From Burkholderiaceae bacterium (GTDB lineage: Bacteria; Pseudomonadota; Gammaproteobacteria; Burkholderiales; Burkholderiaceae_E), in contig JAHYJF010000034.1 in the NCBI GenBank assembly GCA_019428955.1, positions 1 through 19,005 of the forward strand: DNA of 19,005 bases. The letters run 5' to 3'. Position numbers and translations under genes: made by a program. This document shows, piece by piece, positions 7,088-14,072 of the stretch; position 1 is the stretch's first letter, and each line of letters begins with the position of its first letter. The notes beneath the pieces are model-generated. The model was not told the origin of the DNA. It ran no database searches and saw nothing but the letters and a program-made list of their open reading frames with translations.

Positions 7088-7766
7088 GACGGCAATCGTG
7101 GTTGAGCAACTCACCAAGAGGGTCAGGGACGCCGACGGCTGGTTGCCCATTCTGGACGAAGTTTCATTTACGGTGGCGCCGGGAGAAACGCTGGCAGTGC
7201 TGGGTGCCTCCGGTTCCGGGAAGTCTACCTTGTTGGGGTTGATGGCCGGTCTCGACCTGCCGACTTCCGGGTCGGTGACCATCTTCGGCGACGACCTCTT
7301 CGCGCTCGATGAGGACCAGCGAGCGGCGTGGCGCGCCCGCAACCTCGGTTTCGTGTTCCAGTCATTCCAGCTGTTGGGCCAGATGAACGCGCTCGAGAAT
7401 GTCCTCTTGCCCCTGGAGCTGGCTGGGGCGCCCGACGCCGAGCAGCGGGCCAGGACACTGCTCGAGCGGGTCGGCCTGGCCGACCGCGCCCGGCACTACC
7501 CGCGCACGCTCTCAGGCGGCGAACAGCAGCGCGTGGCTCTGGCGCGGGCCTTTGTATCCAAGCCCCGCCTGCTTCTGGCCGACGAACCCACCGGGAGCCT
7601 CGATGCGGGCACCGGCGAGAGGGTCATCGACCTGTTGTTCGAGCTCAACCGGGAAGCCGACGCGACCCTGGTGCTCGTAACCCATGATCCCGTTCTGGCG
7701 CGGCGCTGTTCGCGCCGTCTGACCCTTCACGCCGGCCGCGTGGCGACCCCCGTGCAGGGCTCCTGA
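7086..7766 (+). CDS. ybbA: ABC transporter ATP-binding protein, YbbA/LolD-like
   Basis: This 226-residue ATPase has every ABC motif: Walker A GASGSGKST (40-48), Q-loop Q92 in FQSFQLL, signature LSGGEQQ (142-148), Walker B LLLADE with E167, and the H-loop H200 in VTHD. It resembles the LolD/MacB/YbbA group, whose ATPases drive MacB-type permeases rather than importers. Divergent pairing with tesA is the same arrangement as E. coli tesA-ybbA, which supports the YbbA label. In E. coli the permease gene ybbP follows; here the next gene is pgi on the opposite strand 23 bases away, so no partner permease is present locally. AGAAGGGG precedes the ATG at rather long spacing, and a GTG at 7098 is an alternative start. 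The ATPase is likely active, but its partner is unknown. Confidence 0.9.
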   Translation: MTAIVVEQLTKRVRDADGWLPILDEVSFTVAPGETLAVLGASGSGKSTLLGLMAGLDLPTSGSVTIFGDDLFALDEDQRAAWRARNLGFVFQSFQLLGQMNALENVLLPLELAGAPDAEQRARTLLERVGLADRARHYPRTLSGGEQQRVALARAFVSKPRLLLADEPTGSLDAGTGERVIDLLFELNREADATLVLVTHDPVLARRCSRRLTLHAGRVATPVQGS

Positions 7767-7789
7767 ACAAACCCCCGACAACCGATCTC

Positions 7790-9406
7790 TCAGCGCCGCC
7801 GCAGCCGGGCGATCAGCGCGCTGGTCGAGGGGTCCATGTCGGCGGGCAGGGCGAGGGCAGGATCGGCGAGCAACGCCCCAATTCCGAGCGCGACCCGCTT
7901 GCCGAGTTCCACGCCCCACTGGTCGAACGAGTTGATCCGCAGCATCCACCCCAGCGATGCGGTCTTGTGCTCGTAGAGCGCGAGCAGGGCACCGAGACTG
8001 CGCGGCGTCAGCGCGTCGAGCAGGATGGTGGTCGAGGGGCGGTTCCCCGGGCAGCGACGGTGCGGGTCGTCGCTTTCGTGATCGCCGCGCAGCAGCGCCT
8101 CGGCCTGCGCCAGACCATTGGCCAGCAACATGACCCCGGCTTGGGAGAGCGGCCCGGGCGCCGGAGCGACCAGGACGAAATCGACCGGCTGGATTGCCGG
8201 TCCCTGGTGCAGGGCCTGGAAAAATGAATGTTGCGCATCGGTTCCGGGTTCGCCCCAGATGACGGCACCGGTGGGGTAATCGACCGTCGCGCCGTCGATA
8301 TCGACGCTCTTGCCGTTGCTCTCCATCTGCAGCTGCTGCAGGTAGGCTGGCAGGCGGCGCAGGGCAGCGCTATAGGGAATCACCGCTTCGGTCTGCGACC
8401 CCAGCGCCAGTGAGTTCCAGAGCGAAACCAGGGCCAGCATCGCCGGGGCATTACGTTCGATCGGGGCGGTGCGGAAATGCTCGTCGACCGAGCGCGCTCC
8501 GGCGAGCAATTCGTCGAATGCATCGGCCCCGATCGCCAGCATCAGCGGCAAGCCAATCGCCGACCAGAGCGAGTAGCGGCCCCCGACCCAATCCGCCAAA
8601 GGAAACAGCGCCGAGTGCGCGAGCCCGAATTCGAGCGCACGATCAGCTCGGGTTGTGACGCCCGCGAAGTGTCGGTGCAGTTCGGCGGGTGGAATTCCCC
8701 CGGCGATCAGCCACTCGCGCACAGTCGTGGCATTGGCGATGGTTTCAGCGGTCGACCAGGTCTTGGATGAGATGATCGCCAGCGTCGAGCGGCACTTGAG
8801 AACTTGGCGGACACTCTGCCAGGCGGCGGGATCGATATTGGCCAGGAAATGAATTCGCAAGTCAGGATGTGCGCAAGAGGCCAGCGCCTCGCAGGTCAGT
8901 TTCGGCCCCAGAGCCGAGCCACCGATACCGATGGCCAGGATGTCGGTGATGCGCTCGCCGCCAGCGCCCCGGTGCCTGCCGTCGCGCACCGCCGCCGACC
9001 ACTCCCTCATGCGCTGCAGTGTCTCCCTGACCTCGGACGTGACCTCGCCGTCGCCCGCGAGCGTCATCGGATTGCTGGCCCGCAGTGCGACATGGAAAGC
9101 GGCGCGGTGCTCGGTGATATTGATCGTTTCGCCGGCGAACATCCGCTCGCGACCAGCCTGCCAGCCGGCAGCGTCGGCATGGGCGAACAGGCTTGCGAGC
9201 TCCGCCAGCGGCAGGCGTTGGCGCGACAGGTCGACGCTCAGTGGCCCACACTCAAGAGTGAGCCGCGCGAGGCGCTCGGGTTCGCGTGCGAACAACTCCA
9301 TGATCGTGCAAGCGCCGCCAGTCCGGGCGCGCTCGCGCAGCGCTGCCAGCGACTCCTGGAAGGCAGTTCGTACCTCGCCGTCCGGCAAGACGCGTTCAGC
9401 ACTCAT
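7790..9406 (-). CDS. pgi: Glucose-6-phosphate isomerase
   Basis: Pgi interconverts glucose 6-phosphate and fructose 6-phosphate in the cytoplasm, for glycolysis or gluconeogenesis. The 538-residue length fits the family (about 550). Visible segments are IGIGGSALGP (160-169), the phosphate-binding SKTWSTAET (214-222), PROSITE-type signature DWVGGRYSLWSAIGL (272-286), MESNGKSV with the likely catalytic base E362, GEPGTDAQH with H393, and NSFDQWGVELGK with K503. The 31-residue spacing between E362 and H393 equals that between E357 and H388 in rabbit PGI. The ATG (9404-9406) lies inside the end of nnr, an 11-base overlap that suggests translational coupling. Convergent ybbA ends 23 bases away with no visible terminator. 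Confidence 0.97.
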   Translation of the reverse strand: MSAERVLPDGEVRTAFQESLAALRERARTGGACTIMELFAREPERLARLTLECGPLSVDLSRQRLPLAELASLFAHADAAGWQAGRERMFAGETINITEHRAAFHVALRASNPMTLAGDGEVTSEVRETLQRMREWSAAVRDGRHRGAGGERITDILAIGIGGSALGPKLTCEALASCAHPDLRIHFLANIDPAAWQSVRQVLKCRSTLAIISSKTWSTAETIANATTVREWLIAGGIPPAELHRHFAGVTTRADRALEFGLAHSALFPLADWVGGRYSLWSAIGLPLMLAIGADAFDELLAGARSVDEHFRTAPIERNAPAMLALVSLWNSLALGSQTEAVIPYSAALRRLPAYLQQLQMESNGKSVDIDGATVDYPTGAVIWGEPGTDAQHSFFQALHQGPAIQPVDFVLVAPAPGPLSQAGVMLLANGLAQAEALLRGDHESDDPHRRCPGNRPSTTILLDALTPRSLGALLALYEHKTASLGWMLRINSFDQWGVELGKRVALGIGALLADPALALPADMDPSTSALIARLRRR

Positions 9407-10931
9407 TTATCGCCTCGGCGATCAGGGCCGGCAGTTGCGCCGCCGACATGCCGGTGTGGCGCACATGGCGCTCACTCCACGAATCGCCCGCACGGCCGTG
9501 CAGCCAGACGGCCAGCAGCGCTGCCTCGAGCGCGCCGTAGCCCTGCGCCAGCAGCGCAGCGGCTGCGCCGGCGAGCACGTCGCCGCTCCCGGCGCTGGCC
9601 AAGGCGGGGCTTCCCGAGCCATTGACCGCCCAGGTCCCGCCCGGCTCGGCGATCACCGATCCAGCGCCCTTGAGAACCACTACCGAGCCGCTGCGCCGGG
9701 CCAATGCGAGCGCCGCGCCAATCCGATCGGCGCCGATCTCCGCCGCCGACCTGCCGAGCAGGCGGCCAGCTTCCAGCGGGTGGGGGGTCAAGATGGTGGT
9801 GTCGGGCGCTCGGGCCGCGATCCCGGCGAGGCTGGCGGCCGGGACGACGGCCGAGGCCACGATGTTGAGCGCATCGGCGTCGAGCACCAGCGCTGTTGGC
9901 GCCGCGAGCGCCCGAGCGAGCAGCACGCCGGCAGCATGGCTCGCACCCAGACCGCAGCCGATTGCGACTGCACTGACATCATTGAGGGCATCCTCGGTGT
10001 CGCGGGTCATGAGCTGCGGTTGACCCGGGTCGAAGACCGGGCCGTCAGGCCCGGCAACATAGACCTTGCCGACGCCCGCGGCCACGGCACCGCGACCTGC
10101 CAGCAGCGCCGCGCCGCTCATGCCACTGGCTCCGCCGATGACGCAGACCGTTCCGAAACTGCCCTTGTGGCTGGTCACTGGCCGCGCGCGCAGCCGCTGC
10201 CGCACCCAGCCGCGACCAACCAGAATGCCATCTGGTGGGGGTAACTCACCGCTGCCGAGATCGGCCACGCGCACCTCGCCAACGTAGTCGAGCGCCGCGC
10301 CGGTGTGCAGCCCGGGCTTGTCGCCGATCATGGTTACGGTCGCAACGCAGTGCAGGGCCACCCCTTTGCCGCCGCCCACGATGGCGCCGGTATCGGCATC
10401 GATGCCGCTTGGCACGTCGACGCCCAGGGCCGTGCAGCCAGCGTCATTCAAATTCCTGACCAGCGCGGCGTACTCGCCGTCGAGCTCGCGGCGCAGTCCG
10501 ATGCCGAACAAACCGTCGATCAGGATGGCGCCGGAGTGCGCGTGCGCCAGCAATTCCTCGGTGTCCAGGAAACCTGCTCCGCTCGCCAGCCAGCGTTGCC
10601 GCACCTCCTGGGCTTCGCCACCGGTCGGCGGGGTCGCAGTGCCGGCCCAGGCCTGACAGTTGAAACCGCGCGCCCGCAGCATGAGCGCGGCGAGCAGCGC
10701 GTCGCCGCCGTTGTTGCCCGGGCCGACCAGGGCAACCAGCGGCGTTGCGCGCGGCCGTTGCCAGGCGATGCGTTCGAGAACCCCGGCGCAAGCCCGCGCC
10801 GCCCGCTCCATCAGCGTGCCATGAGGCAAGTGCGAGAGCCAGTCGGACTCGATGGCCCTGATCGTGGCCACGGTGAACAATGCCGTGCTTGCGGGGACTG
10901 TTCCTGGGCAGCCGGTGAGGTCGGGTCGCAT
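9396..10931 (-). CDS. nnr: Bifunctional NAD(P)H-hydrate epimerase / ADP-dependent NAD(P)H-hydrate dehydratase
   Basis: Nnr (YjeF) repairs NADHX and NADPHX, the hydrated and inactive forms of reduced cofactors. Its N-terminal half epimerises R to S forms, and its C-terminal ribokinase-like half dehydrates the S form using ADP or ATP. At 511 residues it matches E. coli YjeF (about 515). N-half motifs are GPGNNGGD (70-77), DGLFGIGL (139-146) and DVPSGIDADTG (172-182). C-half motifs are SHKGSFG (254-260), TPHPLE (382-387), KGAG (421-424) and the catalytic GSGDVLAG (448-455). Both active sites look intact. The gene overlaps pgi by 11 bases. The ATG at 10931 has almost no ribosome site and a TAGAAT hexamer just upstream, so the message may be nearly leaderless. 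It lies 86 bases after dctM on the same strand but is probably a separate unit. Confidence 0.96.
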   Translation of the reverse strand: MRPDLTGCPGTVPASTALFTVATIRAIESDWLSHLPHGTLMERAARACAGVLERIAWQRPRATPLVALVGPGNNGGDALLAALMLRARGFNCQAWAGTATPPTGGEAQEVRQRWLASGAGFLDTEELLAHAHSGAILIDGLFGIGLRRELDGEYAALVRNLNDAGCTALGVDVPSGIDADTGAIVGGGKGVALHCVATVTMIGDKPGLHTGAALDYVGEVRVADLGSGELPPPDGILVGRGWVRQRLRARPVTSHKGSFGTVCVIGGASGMSGAALLAGRGAVAAGVGKVYVAGPDGPVFDPGQPQLMTRDTEDALNDVSAVAIGCGLGASHAAGVLLARALAAPTALVLDADALNIVASAVVPAASLAGIAARAPDTTILTPHPLEAGRLLGRSAAEIGADRIGAALALARRSGSVVVLKGAGSVIAEPGGTWAVNGSGSPALASAGSGDVLAGAAAALLAQGYGALEAALLAVWLHGRAGDSWSERHVRHTGMSAAQLPALIAEAINEC

Positions 10932-10937
10932 AGCCTG

Positions 10938-10943
10938 ATTCTA
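10938..10943 (-). promoter_or_regulatory. nnr: Possible -10 element of nnr-pgi
   Basis: On the minus strand TAGAAT (five of six matches to TATAAT) lies six bases upstream of the nnr ATG. If used, transcription would begin at or next to the A of the start codon. No matching -35 hexamer is visible at 16-18 bases upstream, so the call rests on the hexamer alone. Confidence 0.3.
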
Positions 10944-11017
10944 GTTCGTCACGCCGGCCGCGGGGCATGGTCCGCAAACCACCACGCACCACCCGCCGCT
11001 CGCCAGTGGCGCGGGGT

Positions 11018-12325
11018 TCAGGGCGTGGCGCGCATCTGATGTGGCAGCCAGGTCACCAGGTCGGGAATCAGATAGATCAAGGCGACCGCCAGCACCATCA
11101 GCAGGAACATCGGCATGGCCGCCCGCGCGATCCACGGCAACTCCAGCTTGGTCATGCCCTGGAGCACGAACAGGTTGAACCCCACCGGTGGCGTGATCTG
11201 GGCCATCTCCACCACGATCACCACGAAGATGCCGAACCACAGCAGGTCGATCCCCGCAGCGGTCACGGTGGGCAGGATCACACCCATGGTCAGCACCACG
11301 ATTGAAATTCCGTCGAGAAAACAACCCATCACGATGAAGAACCCGGCCAGCGCTATGATCAGGCCCCACTGCGGCAGACCCAGTGAGGCGATGAACTCCG
11401 CCAGGTGGCGCGGCAGCCCGATGTAGCCCATCGACAGCGTCAGGAAGCTGGCTCCCGCCAGGATCAGGGCGATCATGCAGTACAGCCTGGTGGCGCCCAT
11501 CAGGGAAGCACGAAAGGTATCCCAGCGCATCGAACCCTGGAGCGTGGACAGCACCAGCGCTCCCACCACCCCGATGGACGCGGCCTCGGTAGCGGTTGCG
11601 ATACCGGCATAGATGGAGCCCAGCACCACGCCAATGAGCGCGATCACCGGGATCAGGCTGCGCGAGGCGTAGAGCTTTTGCAGGAAGGTCGACTTGCTGT
11701 CAGCCGCCGGAATCTGCCCGGGGTGGATCAAGGCCCAAAGCATCACGTAGCCGCTGAACAACCCGGCCAGCAACAGCCCTGGAACCACACCCGCGATGAA
11801 CAACTGGGCAATCGAGATCTCGGCCGCGACACCGTAGACGATCATGATGATCGACGGCGGGATCAGCAGCCCCAGCGTCCCGGCGCCGGCCAGCGTGCCG
11901 ACCACCATGCGCTTGGGATAGCCGCGCTGCTCGAGTTCCGGAAGCGTCATCTTGCCGATCGTGGCGCAGGTGGCTGCCGAGGATCCGGAGACCGCGGCGA
12001 AGATCGCGCAACCGATGATGTTGGTGTGCAGCAGCCGTCCCGGCAGGCCGTTCATCCAGGGCGCCAGCCCGCGAAACATGTCCTCGGACAGGCGGGTCCG
12101 GAAGAGGATCTCGCCCATCCAGATGAAGAGCGGCAATGCGGTCAGCGTCCAGCTCGACGAAGATCCCCAGATCGTCACCGCCATGGCGTCCCCGGCCGGG
12201 CGCGCCGAGAACAGCTCCATCCCGATCCAGGCGACCCCGGACAACGCGAGTCCGATCCAGACGCCACTGCCGAGCAGCAGGAACAGTGCCACGATCAAGA
12301 GCGTAATGATGAGCAGGTCGGTCAT
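11018..12325 (-). CDS. dctM: TRAP transporter large permease subunit (DctM family)
   Basis: This 435-residue integral membrane protein is almost entirely hydrophobic, consistent with about 12 membrane segments, and is normal length for DctM. Family motifs are LPLFIWMGEIL (64-74), FAAVSGSSAATCATIG (109-124), GLLIPPSIIMIVYG (152-165), ATEAASIGV (245-253) and MAQITPPVGFNLFV (374-387). The IPPS and TPPVG loops form the inverted-repeat hairpins that bind sodium and substrate in TRAP permeases. It is the transport channel of the dctP-dctQ-dctM unit and starts 42 bases after dctQ. The ribosome site is weak, so translation may depend on read-through of ribosomes from dctQ (inference). The substrate is predicted to be 5-oxoproline from the divergent gene. 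No terminator follows, only a short CGCCAGTGGCG palindrome at 11001-11011. Confidence 0.95.
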   Translation of the reverse strand: MTDLLIITLLIVALFLLLGSGVWIGLALSGVAWIGMELFSARPAGDAMAVTIWGSSSSWTLTALPLFIWMGEILFRTRLSEDMFRGLAPWMNGLPGRLLHTNIIGCAIFAAVSGSSAATCATIGKMTLPELEQRGYPKRMVVGTLAGAGTLGLLIPPSIIMIVYGVAAEISIAQLFIAGVVPGLLLAGLFSGYVMLWALIHPGQIPAADSKSTFLQKLYASRSLIPVIALIGVVLGSIYAGIATATEAASIGVVGALVLSTLQGSMRWDTFRASLMGATRLYCMIALILAGASFLTLSMGYIGLPRHLAEFIASLGLPQWGLIIALAGFFIVMGCFLDGISIVVLTMGVILPTVTAAGIDLLWFGIFVVIVVEMAQITPPVGFNLFVLQGMTKLELPWIARAAMPMFLLMVLAVALIYLIPDLVTWLPHQMRATP

Positions 12326-12367
12326 GGGTCGATCCCACGTCCGGTGTCGGGCAGTGGCCGTGCGCGG

Positions 12368-12880
12368 CTACTCGTCGCGGAGGATTTCATCAACTTGATT
12401 GTGGTGTTGCCGGCGACCGAGCAACTCCAGGACGAATTCGTCGATGAAGGCGACCAGCAGGATGAAGGAACCAACGACCATCGAAAGCTCGGGGATCCAC
12501 AGTGGTGCCGCGTCGTTGCCGGTCGAGATGTCATTGAAGAGGTATGACTGCCACGCGAAGCGCGCACTGTAATAGGCAAACAGGGCTGCCAGCAAGACCG
12601 CCGCGCCGAGCGAGAAAATCTCCAGCGCGCGTCGCATCCGTGGTGAGGCGGCGTTGAGCAGCAGTGTCACGCGGATGTGCTCATCGCGCTTGAGGGTGTA
12701 GGCCATGGCCAGGAAGCCGGCGCCGGCCATGAGATATCCGGCATAGGAGTCGGTGCCCGGAATGAACATGTTCGATTCCCGGCTGACCACCCCGGCGATC
12801 ACCGTTACCAGTACTCCGATTATGCACACCGCCGCCAGCACGGCGGCGGTGTCATAGAGGCGATCGAGAAACCGCCGCAT
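12368..12880 (-). CDS. dctQ: TRAP transporter small permease subunit (DctQ family)
   Basis: The 170-residue protein has four predicted membrane helices (about residues 11-33, 45-63, 87-107 and 130-152), the DctQ plan. The 'LKRDEHIRVT' loop (63-72) after helix 2 is a strong family marker, as is PLWIPEL (126-132) before helix 4. DctQ packs against DctM as the scaffold half of the permease. The ATG at 12878-12880 shares its A with the TAA stop of dctP (TAATG on the minus strand), a classic sign of translational coupling between binding protein and permease. The C-terminal tail is hydrophilic. Confidence 0.93.
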   Translation of the reverse strand: MRRFLDRLYDTAAVLAAVCIIGVLVTVIAGVVSRESNMFIPGTDSYAGYLMAGAGFLAMAYTLKRDEHIRVTLLLNAASPRMRRALEIFSLGAAVLLAALFAYYSARFAWQSYLFNDISTGNDAAPLWIPELSMVVGSFILLVAFIDEFVLELLGRRQHHNQVDEILRDE

Positions 12881-13869
12881 TACATCTTGTTGTAGGCGTC
12901 GAGGATTGCCTTGCCATCGGGGCCGGCCTTCTTGAGCCAGTCATCGACCATCACCTCGCCGACCTTCTTGAACTCGGCGCTCATCTTGGCTGACGGCGGC
13001 TGCACCGTCATGCCGTTGGCCTTGAGCTGGTCGACATACCAGCCGGTCTTCTCGGCCGAGATCTTCCAGCCGCGCGCTTCGGCATCGGCTCCGGCCTTGA
13101 GCAATGCGGCCTGGGTCGCCTTGTCGAGGGCTTCAAAGGCCTTCTTGTTGACGATCACTGCGTTCTTCGGGATCCAGGCCTGCGTGTCGTAGAAGAATTT
13201 AAGGTGCTCGAAGGTCTTGGTGTCGTAGCCCGTCGATCCCGAGGAAATGTACGACTCGACCACGCCGGTAGCCATCGCCTGCGACAGTTCGGCCGCCTGG
13301 ATCGTTACCGGCTGGGCGCCGAACATCTCGGCGATCTTGGCGGTGGCGGGGTTGTACGAGCGGAACTTCACCCCTTTCAGGTCGCTCGCGCCGTCGAGCG
13401 CCTTCTTGGAGTACAGGCCCTGGGGCGGCCAGGGAACCGTGTAGAGCAGCATCATGCCCTGCGAGGCCAACAGCTTCTCAAGTGCCGGCCTGGAAGCCTT
13501 GTCTAGCTTCTCTGCGGCGTCAAAGCTGGTTGCCACGAAGGGCAGGACGTCGACGCCGAAGAGAGCGTTCTCGTTGGCGAAGTTCGAAATCAGGATTTCG
13601 CCCAGCTGAACCTGGTTGCCCTGAACAGCGCGCTTGATCTCCGGGGCCTTGAACAGCGAGGCGCCGGCGTGGACCGTAATCTTGAGCTTGCCGCCCGAGA
13701 GCTTGTCGACGTCATTGGCGAACGCGACCAGATTCTCGGAATGGAAATTGCTTGCCGGATAGGCGGCAGGAAGATCCCATTTGGTTTGGGCGGCGGCGCC
13801 GGTGGCGCCAAACAGCGTCACGGCGAGGCCGAGGGCGCTCACCGTGCTGGCGAGTCGAGTGATTTTCAT
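12880..13869 (-). CDS. dctP: TRAP transporter substrate-binding protein (DctP family), probable 5-oxoproline binder
   Basis: This 329-residue periplasmic protein has a signal peptide (MKITR, hydrophobic core, cleavage near AAA-Q28). The mature protein starts 'TKWDLPAAYPASNFHSENLVAF', typical of DctP. The family's carboxylate-binding arginine is most likely R170 in KGVKFRSYNP. The segment 'QAAELSQAMATGVVES' and the long C-terminal helices also match. The frame extends upstream to 14103, but the signal peptide and a GGAGAC ribosome site fix the start at 13869. The gene heads a dctPQM unit that diverges from a 5-oxoprolinase. Bordetella pertussis DctP6 and DctP7 define a pyroglutamate-binding DctP subfamily, so 5-oxoproline is the best substrate guess. 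That rests on context and was not checked by alignment. Confidence 0.93.
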   Translation of the reverse strand: MKITRLASTVSALGLAVTLFGATGAAAQTKWDLPAAYPASNFHSENLVAFANDVDKLSGGKLKITVHAGASLFKAPEIKRAVQGNQVQLGEILISNFANENALFGVDVLPFVATSFDAAEKLDKASRPALEKLLASQGMMLLYTVPWPPQGLYSKKALDGASDLKGVKFRSYNPATAKIAEMFGAQPVTIQAAELSQAMATGVVESYISSGSTGYDTKTFEHLKFFYDTQAWIPKNAVIVNKKAFEALDKATQAALLKAGADAEARGWKISAEKTGWYVDQLKANGMTVQPPSAKMSAEFKKVGEVMVDDWLKKAGPDGKAILDAYNKM

Positions 13870-13988
13870 TGTATTGTCTCCGCTTGGTTGGAAAGCGCCG
13901 CCCAGTGTACGAGAAAATTTCGCCCACGTCGCCCCGCAGTCGATTGCTGCGAGCCGGATACCATGTTGGAACACCGGTCGGCGCCTGC

Positions 13989-14018
13989 ATCCTAGGTAGT
14001 CGACGGATAGCTTGTCAA
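13989..14018 (-). promoter_or_regulatory. dctP: Predicted sigma70 promoter of dctPQM
   Basis: On the minus strand a perfect TTGACA (14013-14018) is followed, after 18 bases, by TAGGAT (13989-13994), four of six matches to TATAAT. This would give a transcript with a leader of about 110 bases before dctP. The -35 hexamer lies in one arm of the 17-bp palindrome at 14014-14030, so a protein bound there would block polymerase. Confidence 0.5.
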
Positions 14019-14030
14019 CCGTCGGTTGAC
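14014..14030. promoter_or_regulatory. 17-bp palindromic operator between dctPQM and the 5-oxoprolinase gene
   Basis: GTCAACCGTCGGTTGAC is a perfect inverted repeat of 8 bp arms around a single central T. It sits in the 203-base divergent region, 43 bases before the 5-oxoprolinase GTG, and covers the TTGACA of the dctP promoter. Each arm ends in an outward-facing TTGAC. Its length and symmetry fit a dimeric helix-turn-helix repressor such as GntR, LacI or TetR types. No candidate regulator gene is beside it, so the binding protein is unknown. Confidence 0.65.
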
Positions 14031-14072
14031 GATGTCGAAAAAAACAGCATTGCAGCAAGGAAGGTAGATCGC

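Noticed and set aside
8931..10244. Plus-strand open frame (437 codons) opposite pgi and nnr
   Set aside because: Both antisense genes are confirmed by catalytic motifs; this translation resembles no protein family.
11001..11011. CGCCAGTGGCG palindrome after dctM as a terminator
   Set aside because: There is almost no loop and no T-run on the minus strand, so it is unlikely to terminate transcription.
11405..12547. Plus-strand open frame (380 codons) opposite dctM and dctQ
   Set aside because: Its composition (runs of Gln, Arg, Asp and His) is the complement of hydrophobic membrane-protein codons, a common artefact.
14026..14054. Plus-strand promoter TTGACG with a -10 at 14049-14054 for the oxoprolinase gene
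   Set aside because: The -10 match is very poor, and transcription would begin within or after the ribosome site; the real promoter is probably further upstream.
13869..14072. 68-codon N-terminal extension of the oxoprolinase frame, beginning at a TTG
   Set aside because: It would translate the divergent promoter and operator region; the well-spaced AAGGAAGG before GTG 14073 and the homology start both favour the shorter form.
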